A stretch of DNA of 7,074 bases from Gammaproteobacteria bacterium (lineage in GTDB: Bacteria; Pseudomonadota; Gammaproteobacteria; UBA6429; Thiohalophilaceae): assembly GCA_024639445.1 (NCBI GenBank), contig JAHEIJ010000113.1, forward strand, positions 1 to 7,074, written 5' to 3'. Position numbers and translations under genes: made by a program. The notes under the pieces were generated by a model. That model was given only the letters and a program-made list of their open reading frames with translations. It ran no database searches and was not told where the DNA came from. Shown in pieces: positions 1-4,751 of this stretch; positions within the stretch are counted from its first letter, which is position 1, and each line of letters begins with the position of its first letter.

Positions 1-1026
1 CTCACCGTTGAGCAAACCTTCCGCCAGCAGGTATTTCATAACCGCCGGCGTGCCCCCTACATTGTGCAGGTCTTCCATCACATATTTACCGGAGGGTTTA
101 AGATCCGCCAGGAATGGAATCCGATCACTCACGGCCTGAACATCATCAATCGACAATGACACATCGACTGACCGTGCCATGGCAATCAGATGTAAAACCG
201 CATTGGTCGAACCGCCGAGTGCCATGACGATCACCAGGGCGTTTTCAAATGCTTCACGGGTCATGATGTCACGCGGCTTGATATCCTGTTCCAGCAAGTG
301 CCGAATTGCCTGCCCGGCCTGCAGACATTCTTCCAGTTTTCCTGGGTCCTCTGCAGGAATAGAGGAACTGTATGGCAAACTCATTCCCATGGCTTCAATG
401 GCTGACGCCATGGTGTTGGCGGTATACATGCCACCACAGGCACCCGCACCAGGACAGGAGTGTTCGACGATTTGTTCCCGTTCCTTATCGTCGATCTTAC
501 CGGCAATAAATTCCCCATAGCTTTGAAATGCCGACACCACATCCAGGGTCCGCTCTTTGTGATGTCCCGGCTTGATTGTGCCGCCATAGATCATCAGCGC
601 AGGACGATTGACCCGGCCCATGGCGATCATCACGCCGGGCATGTTCTTGTCACAACCCGGGATGGAGATATTGGCGTCATACCATTGGGCGCCCATGACG
701 GTTTCAATCGAGTCGGCAATGATGTCACGCGACTGCAGCGAGTAGCTCATGCCATCGGTGCCCATGGAGATACCGTCCGACACCCCGATAGTATTAAATC
801 GCAGTCCGACCAGACCCGCAGTTTTAACCCCCTGCTTGACCTGTGCCGCCAGATCATTCAAATGCATGTTACAGGTGTTGCCTTCCCACCAGACACTCGA
901 GATACCCACTTCCGCCTTGGCCATGTCTTCGTGTGTTAATCCCGCGCCATATAACATGGCCTGCGAGGCACCCTGCGACTTGGGCTGGGTGATACGGGAA
1001 CTGTACTTATTCAACTTCTCAGACAT
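1..1026 (-). CDS. ilvD: Dihydroxy-acid dehydratase, N-terminal 342 codons (cut by window edge)
   Basis: Dihydroxy-acid dehydratase removes water from 2,3-dihydroxy-isovalerate and 2,3-dihydroxy-3-methylvalerate, the penultimate step of valine and isoleucine synthesis, in the cytoplasm. The reverse strand is open without a stop from ATG 1026-1024 to base 1. The translation contains the family hallmarks: NTCN (Cys52), VSDG (Asp84), GCDKNMPG (Cys125, Asp126, Lys127) and CPGAGACGGM (Cys191/Cys197). From family knowledge, Cys52, Cys125 and Cys197 fit the Fe-S cluster ligands, and Asp84, Asp126 and a carbamylated Lys127 fit the Mg2+ site. The N-terminus (SRITQPKSQGASQAMLYGAGL) is that of the roughly 560-residue type, not the longer enterobacterial type, so about 215 C-terminal residues should lie left of the window. 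GGAG at 1037-1034, 7 nt before the ATG, fixes the start. The gene is divergent from slt. Identity is very secure. Confidence 0.97.
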   Translation of the reverse strand, partial: MSEKLNKYSSRITQPKSQGASQAMLYGAGLTHEDMAKAEVGISSVWWEGNTCNMHLNDLAAQVKQGVKTAGLVGLRFNTIGVSDGISMGTDGMSYSLQSRDIIADSIETVMGAQWYDANISIPGCDKNMPGVMIAMGRVNRPALMIYGGTIKPGHHKERTLDVVSAFQSYGEFIAGKIDDKEREQIVEHSCPGAGACGGMYTANTMASAIEAMGMSLPYSSSIPAEDPGKLEECLQAGQAIRHLLEQDIKPRDIMTREAFENALVIVMALGGSTNAVLHLIAMARSVDVSLSIDDVQAVSDRIPFLADLKPSGKYVMEDLHNVGGTPAVMKYLLAEGLLNGE

Positions 1027-1072
1027 GCCTGGTCTCCAATGTAGCGAGCAGATAGAAAATAATCGGGTGCGC

Positions 1073-1101
1073 AGTATAAAACAATCCCGCAGGGAAGACC
1101 G
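1073..1101 (-). promoter_or_regulatory. Possible ilvD promoter (weak)
   Basis: On the minus strand, TATACT (complement of 1078-1073) matches the sigma-70 -10 box at 5 of 6 positions. It would place a transcript start about 60 nt upstream of the ilvD ATG. No convincing -35 box lies 16-18 nt upstream, so the call rests on the -10 element alone. I see no leader peptide or attenuator hairpin typical of amino-acid operons in the short leader. Confidence 0.3.
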
Positions 1102-1111
1102 CACAGCTGTG
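1102..1111. repeat. 10-bp perfect palindrome CACAGCTGTG upstream of ilvD
   Basis: CACAGCTGTG equals its own reverse complement. It lies 76 nt upstream of the ilvD start codon and just upstream of, or over, the -35 region of the candidate ilvD promoter, where a dimeric regulator could bind. A palindrome this short can occur by chance, and only one copy is seen. Confidence 0.3.
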
Positions 1112-1191
1112 AGTTACGCTGTAAATTCCAGACTTGAATGAATGTAGATATATAGAAACGGCGCACAGAATCCGACCAAAAGCGTTAATGT

Positions 1192-1219
1192 TAGCCCTCG
1201 AGTGCCGATATTAGGGCTA
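1192..1219. repeat. Inverted repeat TAGCCCT / AGGGCTA in the ilvD-slt spacer
   Basis: TAGCCCT (1192-1198) and its exact complement AGGGCTA (1213-1219) are separated by 14 nt. The centre-to-centre distance is 21 bp, about two helical turns, as in many dimeric operator sites. It sits just upstream of the candidate slt extended -10 element. No T-tract follows, so it is not a terminator. An operator role is inference. Confidence 0.35.
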
Positions 1220-1250
1220 TACTGATTGTAATGCTTATTTAAGAAAATTG

Positions 1251-1259
1251 TGCTATAAC
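1251..1259 (+). promoter_or_regulatory. Extended -10 promoter of slt
   Basis: TGCTATAAC contains the TGn extension followed by TATAAC, which matches the sigma-70 -10 consensus at 5 of 6 positions. Extended -10 promoters often work without a good -35 box, and none is visible here at 16-18 nt spacing. The predicted transcript would start near 1266, giving a 5' leader of about 55 nt before slt. Confidence 0.55.
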
Positions 1260-1321
1260 AAAAAGTTAGAGCCATTTCTTTAAGATAATTAGTCAAATTC
1301 GGTCGTGGCTACAAAACAACT

Positions 1322-3316
1322 ATGAATAAATCTGGCTACATTTCCGGCATTATCCTCGGCACTGGCATTTGGCTGGTGGCTGCCCCTGTGAGTTTCGGGC
1401 AGAGCCAGGAGCTCAGCAAACTGGTTAACCAGCGGTACCAGTTCCAGGAAGCTGAAAAGGCATTAAAGCAGGGCCGAATCAGCCGCTATCGACAACTTGA
1501 AAGACAGTTGCGCGATTACCCCTTGCATCCCTACCTTGAATACACCGAACTGACACGCCGGCTGGGTAAAGCCCAACCCGAGGAGGTTAAATCCTTTTTA
1601 AAAGACAATGCAGATTCCCCCTTGGCTGTCCGCCTGCAAAGCCGCTGGCTGAGGAGTCTGGCGCGCCAGGGCCAGTGGCAACTCCTGGTGGACAACTTCA
1701 CCAGTACCAAGAATCGCGATTTGCTTTGCAGTTACGCCACTGCTCTGCTCAAAGTCGGGGAAGCACAGCGCGCCTACGCTATTACCGAAGGGCAGTGGTT
1801 GACTGGCCGCAGCCTGCCACGACGCTGTGACACTCCCATCAACGCCTGGAAACAAGCCGGTTATTTGACGAATGAACTTCTGTGGCAGCGCATTCGGCTG
1901 GCCATGCAAAGCGGCCACGTGAAGCTGGCCCGTCATCTGGCGCAAGATTTACCGAAGCAAGAGCGCCACTGGGTTAATGTCTGGATCATGGTACGCCGTG
2001 ATCCGGCTTATCTGGTGAAAGTTAATAACCAGTTCAGCGAGCAGCGCCCGGACGTACTGGGTTGGATAACCGTCTATGGTCTGCGCCGTATGGCACGCAA
2101 AGATCCCGTCCAGGCCGCCAGTATTTGGCAAACCCTGCGACGACAACATCCCTTTAGTATCGATGATCAGGAGCGCATCGAACGACGCCTGGCCTTGGCG
2201 TTGCTCAATGAGTCCTCCGCTGAGGCCTCCCAGTGGCTCAGATCCCTCAACCTGAATATGCTCGATGACAAGGTTGTGAGCCTGCATTTTTATTCCGCCA
2301 TGCGAGACCAGGACTGGGATACGGCGCTGGAATGGCTCGAACGGCTTACTCTTGGACAACAGCACACCCCGCAATGGCGTTACTGGCGTGGACGGGTGAT
2401 GGAGGCCAAGGGACACCTGGAAGAAGCCCGTGCTATTTATCTGTTGAATGGCGAGGAGAGGAGTTATTACAGTTTTCTGGCCGCGGATCGGGCCGGACAC
2501 CGCTACCAGTTTGCCCATGCCCCCCTGGTGTACCAGGACTCGGAGCTGGCTGACGTCGAGGCTCTGCCGGCCATTCAGCGCGCCCGCGAATTCTATGCGA
2601 TTAAACGCGCCGCCGATGCGCGACGTGAGTGGAACTATGCCATCCAGCGCATGCCTCAGCCCCAATTGCTGAAAGCAGCCAAACTGGCTGATAGCTGGGG
2701 CTGGCATGACCGCGCCATTTCCACGCTGGCGGAGGCAAAATATTGGGATGATCTGGAGTTACGCTTTCCTCTTGCCCACCAGCAACAGGTTCTGAATCAG
2801 GCCGCCAGACAGCAAATCAACCCGGCCTGGGCCTTTGCCATTATTCGCCAGGAAAGTGCCTTTACTGCCGATGCCCGCTCTCACGCCGGTGCGTTGGGAC
2901 TGATGCAATTGCTGCCTCGCACTGCCCGGGATATGGCCCGCTCACTGCGCGTACGCAAGCCCAGACAGCGCGATATCCTGAAAATCGATACCAACATACA
3001 ACTCGGGGTGGGCTACCTGAAAAAGGTCCAGGACCGCTATAAAGGCCATCCGGTATTGGCGACGGCGGCGTACAACGCAGGCCCGAGTAACGTCAAACGC
3101 TGGCTTCCGGACAACGGGGCCGTGGCTGCAGATATCTGGATCGAAACCGTGCCGTTCAGGGAAACGCGGGATTACCTGAAGCGGGTACTCACCTACACCG
3201 TGATATACGAACAGCGCCTGGGCCAGGAGCAAAAATCCTTACTGGAACGTATGACACCAATCAGTGTGATTACCACCACGGCCAGCCACTCGACGCGCGG
3301 CCGCAAAGACAGCTAA
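1322..3316 (+). CDS. slt: Soluble lytic murein transglycosylase (Slt70 family)
   Basis: This exo-lytic transglycosylase cleaves the MurNAc-GlcNAc bond of peptidoglycan in the periplasm, forming 1,6-anhydro-MurNAc ends for wall turnover. The 664-residue product is close to the usual length of about 640. Residues 1-26 form a signal peptide: MNKS, then a hydrophobic stretch, with likely cleavage after SFG26. Residues about 27-450 are Arg/Gln/Leu-rich helical repeats, the superhelical U-domain ring; YYSFLAADRAG near residue 381 opens the linker part. The C-terminal lysozyme-like domain (about 490-620) shows RQESAF with the expected catalytic Glu511, then GALGLMQLLPRTA (523-535), AAYNAGP (582-588) and VPFRETRDYLKRVL. 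ATG 1322 has no evident Shine-Dalgarno site, but the signal peptide begins right there, which supports it. Unlike the E. coli locus, no trpR follows. A 42-codon membrane peptide lies 101 nt downstream and may share its transcript and terminator. Confidence 0.96.
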   Translation: MNKSGYISGIILGTGIWLVAAPVSFGQSQELSKLVNQRYQFQEAEKALKQGRISRYRQLERQLRDYPLHPYLEYTELTRRLGKAQPEEVKSFLKDNADSPLAVRLQSRWLRSLARQGQWQLLVDNFTSTKNRDLLCSYATALLKVGEAQRAYAITEGQWLTGRSLPRRCDTPINAWKQAGYLTNELLWQRIRLAMQSGHVKLARHLAQDLPKQERHWVNVWIMVRRDPAYLVKVNNQFSEQRPDVLGWITVYGLRRMARKDPVQAASIWQTLRRQHPFSIDDQERIERRLALALLNESSAEASQWLRSLNLNMLDDKVVSLHFYSAMRDQDWDTALEWLERLTLGQQHTPQWRYWRGRVMEAKGHLEEARAIYLLNGEERSYYSFLAADRAGHRYQFAHAPLVYQDSELADVEALPAIQRAREFYAIKRAADARREWNYAIQRMPQPQLLKAAKLADSWGWHDRAISTLAEAKYWDDLELRFPLAHQQQVLNQAARQQINPAWAFAIIRQESAFTADARSHAGALGLMQLLPRTARDMARSLRVRKPRQRDILKIDTNIQLGVGYLKKVQDRYKGHPVLATAAYNAGPSNVKRWLPDNGAVAADIWIETVPFRETRDYLKRVLTYTVIYEQRLGQEQKSLLERMTPISVITTTASHSTRGRKDS

Positions 3317-3350
3317 GCACTTAATGTTCTGATTAAATTGGCAAAAGTGC
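3317..3350 (+). other. Weak stem after slt stop
   Basis: GCACTT (3317-3322) can pair with AAGTGC (3345-3350), and ATTTTCTC follows. This resembles a poor intrinsic terminator: 6 bp, 22-nt loop, interrupted T-tract. At best it would attenuate read-through from slt into the small gene at 3418. Otherwise the 101-nt gap shows no convincing promoter; TTGGCA at 3338-3343 resembles a -35 box but has no partner -10. Confidence 0.2.
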
Positions 3351-3405
3351 ATTTTCTCAAGCGAACCAAGATCACGCCGATAAGCTTGTAATAAAAAAGC
3401 ATTAC

Positions 3406-3410
3406 GGGAG
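3406..3410 (+). promoter_or_regulatory. Ribosome binding site of the 42-aa gene
   Basis: GGGAG lies 7 nt upstream of ATG 3418, near-ideal spacing. It is the main evidence that this very short frame is translated, and it distinguishes ATG 3418 from the internal ATG codon 6. Confidence 0.75.
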
Positions 3411-3417
3411 AACAACA

Positions 3418-3546
3418 ATGACTTTTGTAATCATGGCCTGTCTAGGCATCTGCCTGTTCATCGCCGGTTATTACTTCGGCAACCAGATGGGACGAACCGA
3501 ATTTATTCGAAGCTATATGGCATTAGTCCGGAAAAAAGAGGTCTGA
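3418..3546 (+). CDS. 42-residue single-pass membrane peptide, unknown function
   Basis: I do not recognise this gene. It runs from ATG 3418 to TGA 3544-3546, preceded by a good Shine-Dalgarno site. Residues 2-20 form an uninterrupted hydrophobic helix (TFVIMACLGICLFIAGYYF), with Cys8 and Cys12 about one helical turn apart. A polar tail follows (GNQMGRTEFIRSYMALVRKKEV). All positive charges (Arg26, Arg31, Arg38, Lys39, Lys40) lie after the helix, so the positive-inside rule puts the C-terminus in the cytoplasm and the N-terminus outside. There is no Lys/Arg before the helix and no cleavage site, so a signal peptide is unlikely. It lies 101 nt after slt and 36 nt before a strong terminator, suggesting it is the last gene of an slt transcript or a monocistronic unit. 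Translation is likely; function is open. Confidence 0.7.
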   Translation: MTFVIMACLGICLFIAGYYFGNQMGRTEFIRSYMALVRKKEV

Positions 3547-3582
3547 AGGCAAACTTTTCCCGCACTGATTCCTCTGTTCAAT

Positions 3583-3615
3583 AGCGCCCCGGCTTATCGC
3601 CGGGGCGCTTTTTTT
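3583..3615 (+). terminator. Strong rho-independent terminator
   Basis: An 11-bp perfect stem, AGCGCCCCGGC (3583-3593) with GCCGGGGCGCT (3599-3609), closes a 5-nt TTATC loop. A run of seven T (3609-3615) follows directly. It lies 36 nt after the 42-aa gene and should end the slt/small-peptide transcription unit, insulating it from the promoter at 3677. Confidence 0.95.
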
Positions 3616-3676
3616 ATACCCTTCAACAGCATACCCAGAAAATTTAAACCATTTTTCAATAAGTTACAAACTTTTC

Positions 3677-3705
3677 TTGATATTTTAGATGAAACTGTAT
3701 ATACC
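3677..3705 (+). promoter_or_regulatory. Sigma-70 promoter for the 46-aa gene
   Basis: TTGATA (3677-3682, 5 of 6 consensus) and TATACC (3700-3705, 4 of 6) are separated by the optimal 17 nt. The DNA directly upstream (about 3640-3676) is rich in A- and T-tracts resembling an UP element. Transcription would start near 3711-3713, leaving a leader of about 170 nt before ATG 3882, which is long for a 46-codon gene. Confidence 0.55.
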
Positions 3706-3717
3706 TTAACTGTTAAG
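3705..3717. repeat. Palindrome CTTAAC-T-GTTAAG at the promoter start site
   Basis: Two perfect 6-bp half-sites, CTTAAC (3705-3710) and GTTAAG (3712-3717), flank a single T. The site overlaps the last base of the -10 box and the predicted start, where a bound repressor would block initiation. The operator role is inferred from position and symmetry only. Confidence 0.4.
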
Positions 3718-3737
3718 ACACACAAAAAGTAGCTCCA

Positions 3738-3770
3738 CTCCGGCTCGGAGAACGACAAACCCTGTTGTTC
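3738..3770 (+). promoter_or_regulatory. Tandem hairpins in the leader of the 46-aa gene
   Basis: Hairpin 1 is CTCCG (3738-3742) with CGGAG (3746-3750) over a GCT loop. Hairpin 2 pairs GAACGACA (3750-3757) with TGTTGTTC (3763-3770) over an AACCC loop: 8 bp including one G-U. The two abut, sharing G3750. Alternatively, GGCTC (3742-3746) can pair with GAGCC (3783-3787), enclosing hairpin 2. AAACCCTG occurs twice, at 3757-3764 and 3773-3780. No T-run follows, so this is not a terminator. It does not match any riboswitch consensus I know. Confidence 0.45.
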
Positions 3771-3797
3771 TAAAACCCTGAAGAGCCAAATAATAAT

Positions 3798-3873
3798 AAA
3801 TTACAATGAGTTAGTAATTTCTCTTTACAAGTTACTTTAGGTAATATATATATATTACTAAATTGTAAGGAGG
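3798..3873 (+). promoter_or_regulatory. AT-rich leader segment with two alternative folds next to the ribosome binding site
   Basis: Fold A has two local hairpins: AAATTAC (3798-3804) with GTAATTT (3814-3820), and the perfect 18-bp palindrome at 3841-3858 (GTAATATAT then ATATATTAC). Fold B pairs TTACAAT (3801-3807) plus TTAGTAAT (3811-3818) with ATTACTAA (3854-3861) plus ATTGTAA (3862-3868): 15 bp interrupted only by a 3-nt GAG bulge. The folds share strands and exclude each other. The 3' side of fold B ends inside AAGGAGG (3867-3873), the ribosome binding site. TTACAA recurs at 3825-3830 and could also pair with 3863-3868. The pairings are exact in the sequence; that they form and regulate is inference. 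Confidence 0.45.
3867..3873 (+). promoter_or_regulatory. Consensus Shine-Dalgarno of the 46-aa gene
   Basis: AAGGAGG is an almost full complement to the 16S rRNA 3' end. It lies 8 nt before ATG 3882 and is the strongest ribosome binding site in the window. It marks the 46-codon frame as genuinely translated. Confidence 0.85.
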
Positions 3874-3881
3874 AAATAATT

Positions 3882-4022
3882 ATGAACGAAGAAGATATCC
3901 CTCTCTACGAAGTCGAAGAATTGTCGCTGGAAGATGCCATCCTGTTAATGGCTTCAGAACAAGAAAAATACCAAACCGATTACAGCGCCGCTTCGGAACG
4001 TATTCTGCACCTGGTTGCTTGA
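3882..4022 (+). CDS. 46-residue acidic protein, unknown function
   Basis: I do not recognise this family. The frame runs from ATG 3882 to TGA 4020-4022, behind a consensus Shine-Dalgarno site and its own likely promoter. The product has 9 Glu and 3 Asp against one Lys and one Arg, a net charge of about -10. Acidic residues cluster in the first 28 positions (NEEDIPLYEVEELSLEDA). Residues about 14-46 have heptad-like hydrophobic spacing and could form one or two amphipathic helices. There is no signal peptide, membrane segment, Cys pair or known motif, so it should be cytoplasmic. It stands alone: an intrinsic terminator lies upstream and convergent rsd lies downstream. Short size and acidity would fit a protein that binds a basic partner, such as an antitoxin-like, anti-sigma or DNA-mimic role, but no partner gene is adjacent and this is speculation. 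The antisense frame over it is a shadow. Confidence 0.75.
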   Translation: MNEEDIPLYEVEELSLEDAILLMASEQEKYQTDYSAASERILHLVA

Positions 4023-4063
4023 TACAAGACCGGCCTACATTCGGAATTAGCTGATCACCCCAC

Positions 4064-4107
4064 AATGCATGTTGGCCTGGGCTTGTTGCCAGGCCAACCT
4101 CTGCATT
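4064..4107. terminator. Large hairpin between convergent genes, possible bidirectional terminator
   Basis: GTTGGCCTGG (4071-4080) pairs perfectly with CCAGGCCAAC (4089-4098) over an 8-nt loop. The outer AATGCA (4064-4069) pairs with TGCATT (4102-4107) beyond a small internal loop (T against CTC), so the total is 16 bp. It lies 41 nt after the 46-aa gene and 91 nt beyond the end of the convergent rsd-like gene, the expected place for a shared terminator. Neither side carries a T-tract, so it may rather stop RNA polymerase poorly or protect 3' ends. Confidence 0.45.
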
Positions 4108-4149
4108 CTCTAACGCACTCAAGTCACTCGGGAAACTTCAGGCTCCTGC

Positions 4150-4163
4150 CCTGTCCGGACAGG
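4150..4163. repeat. 14-bp perfect palindrome downstream of rsd
   Basis: CCTGTCCGGACAGG equals its own reverse complement. In RNA it would form a 5-bp stem with a CCGG loop. It sits 36 nt past the rsd-like stop on the minus strand. No T-run follows on that strand; TTATT follows on the plus strand. It could be a protein-binding site or part of the transcript 3' end. Confidence 0.4.
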
Positions 4164-4198
4164 TTATTCGTGATTGGGGTTAAATTTGACGCGCTGGT

Positions 4199-4648
4199 TT
4201 AGCCGCGGGATTGGGTGAGGACCCCAATGATCTTGTCTTCCTCAATAATGCGATCCGCCAAAACTTCACCCAGTAACGATAAATCATGATCCAGATTTTG
4301 GAGATCATTGAGTTGACTATCGTCTTCGTATTTTTCGTTGAAATCGAGAATGAACTGCGTCGTGCTGGCAATGCGGGGATAAACTTCAGCGGCAATTTCT
4401 TTTATCACGGTACGACGTTCCGTACCGTCCTCGATAAATTTGTAAAGCTGGAAATGGGCACTGGCGGTATAGTCCACTAATGACTCGCAAAACTCCTGCA
4501 ACAACGCCGGCACCCCTTCGTCGGGCTTGAAGGGTCGCATGGTCGCAAGTTGATTGAGTAATGCCAGCGTTTCCGTACGTGTTTCCAGCAGGGTATGCAA
4601 TTTACTAATTGAATTTGACCTGCGCTCAACAGCTTCCTGGACTTCCAC
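4199..4648 (-). CDS. rsd: Rsd/AlgQ-family regulator of sigma D (anti-sigma-70)
   Basis: Rsd/AlgQ proteins bind region 4 of the housekeeping sigma factor RpoD and free core RNA polymerase for alternative sigma factors, mainly in stationary phase; AlgQ of Pseudomonas also affects alginate and siderophore genes. The product is all-helical, 149 residues from GTG 4648, against about 158 for E. coli Rsd. Family landmarks from memory are LVDYTASAHFQLY (57-69; E. coli LVDYLSAGHFSIY), YPRIASTTQFILDF (90-103), LSLLGEVLADRIIEEDKII (123-141) and the C-terminal VLTQSR. The frame is open up to ATG 4705, but those 19 extra codons have no family counterpart. GGGAGG sits 6 nt before the GTG, so GTG is preferred. 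It lies 103 nt downstream of the co-directional ygjP-like gene; TTGAAA/CATAGT-like boxes in the gap could be its own weak promoter. Family assignment is firm; the choice between the rsd and algQ names is not. Confidence 0.88.
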   Translation of the reverse strand: MEVQEAVERRSNSISKLHTLLETRTETLALLNQLATMRPFKPDEGVPALLQEFCESLVDYTASAHFQLYKFIEDGTERRTVIKEIAAEVYPRIASTTQFILDFNEKYEDDSQLNDLQNLDHDLSLLGEVLADRIIEEDKIIGVLTQSRG

Positions 4649-4654
4649 GACACA

Positions 4655-4660
4655 CCTCCC
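4655..4660 (-). promoter_or_regulatory. Ribosome binding site fixing the GTG start of rsd
   Basis: On the minus strand, GGGAGG lies 6 nt upstream of GTG 4648. The frame's first ATG (4705) has no such site and would put this Shine-Dalgarno sequence inside codons 16-17. This is the reason for the shorter 149-residue model. Confidence 0.75.
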
Positions 4661-4751
4661 TAGTTCCCCTTTGTGAGACACCACTATGCCCTTGCTACAC
4701 CACAAATTTCAAGCCGTTAAGTCACTTTCAACTCGTTAAAGGTTCACAAAA

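Noticed and set aside
460..939. 159-codon plus-strand frame within ilvD
   Set aside because: The reverse strand encodes continuous, motif-complete IlvD across the same bases.
1114..1296. 60-codon minus-strand frame in the ilvD-slt spacer with a hydrophobic middle
   Set aside because: No ribosome binding site, lies over the slt promoter, and low-complexity AT-rich composition explains both its openness and hydrophobicity.
1949..2707. 252-codon minus-strand frame inside slt
   Set aside because: Fully antisense to a coding region with unmistakable Slt homology; no recognisable domain. A shadow of the codon bias.
3841..3858. 18-bp AT palindrome read as an origin or attachment site
   Set aside because: Single copy, no iterons, DnaA boxes, integrase or tRNA nearby; better explained as part of the leader or as simple AT repeat.
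3712..3881. Possible known riboswitch (GEMM/c-di-GMP, mini-ykkC or glutamine type)
   Set aside because: None of the conserved loop motifs I remember for these classes is present; kept only as an unclassified structured leader.
3880..4122. 80-codon minus-strand frame antisense to the 46-aa gene
   Set aside because: Starts at TTG without an SD site and crosses the large hairpin; the opposite frame has a consensus SD and its own promoter.
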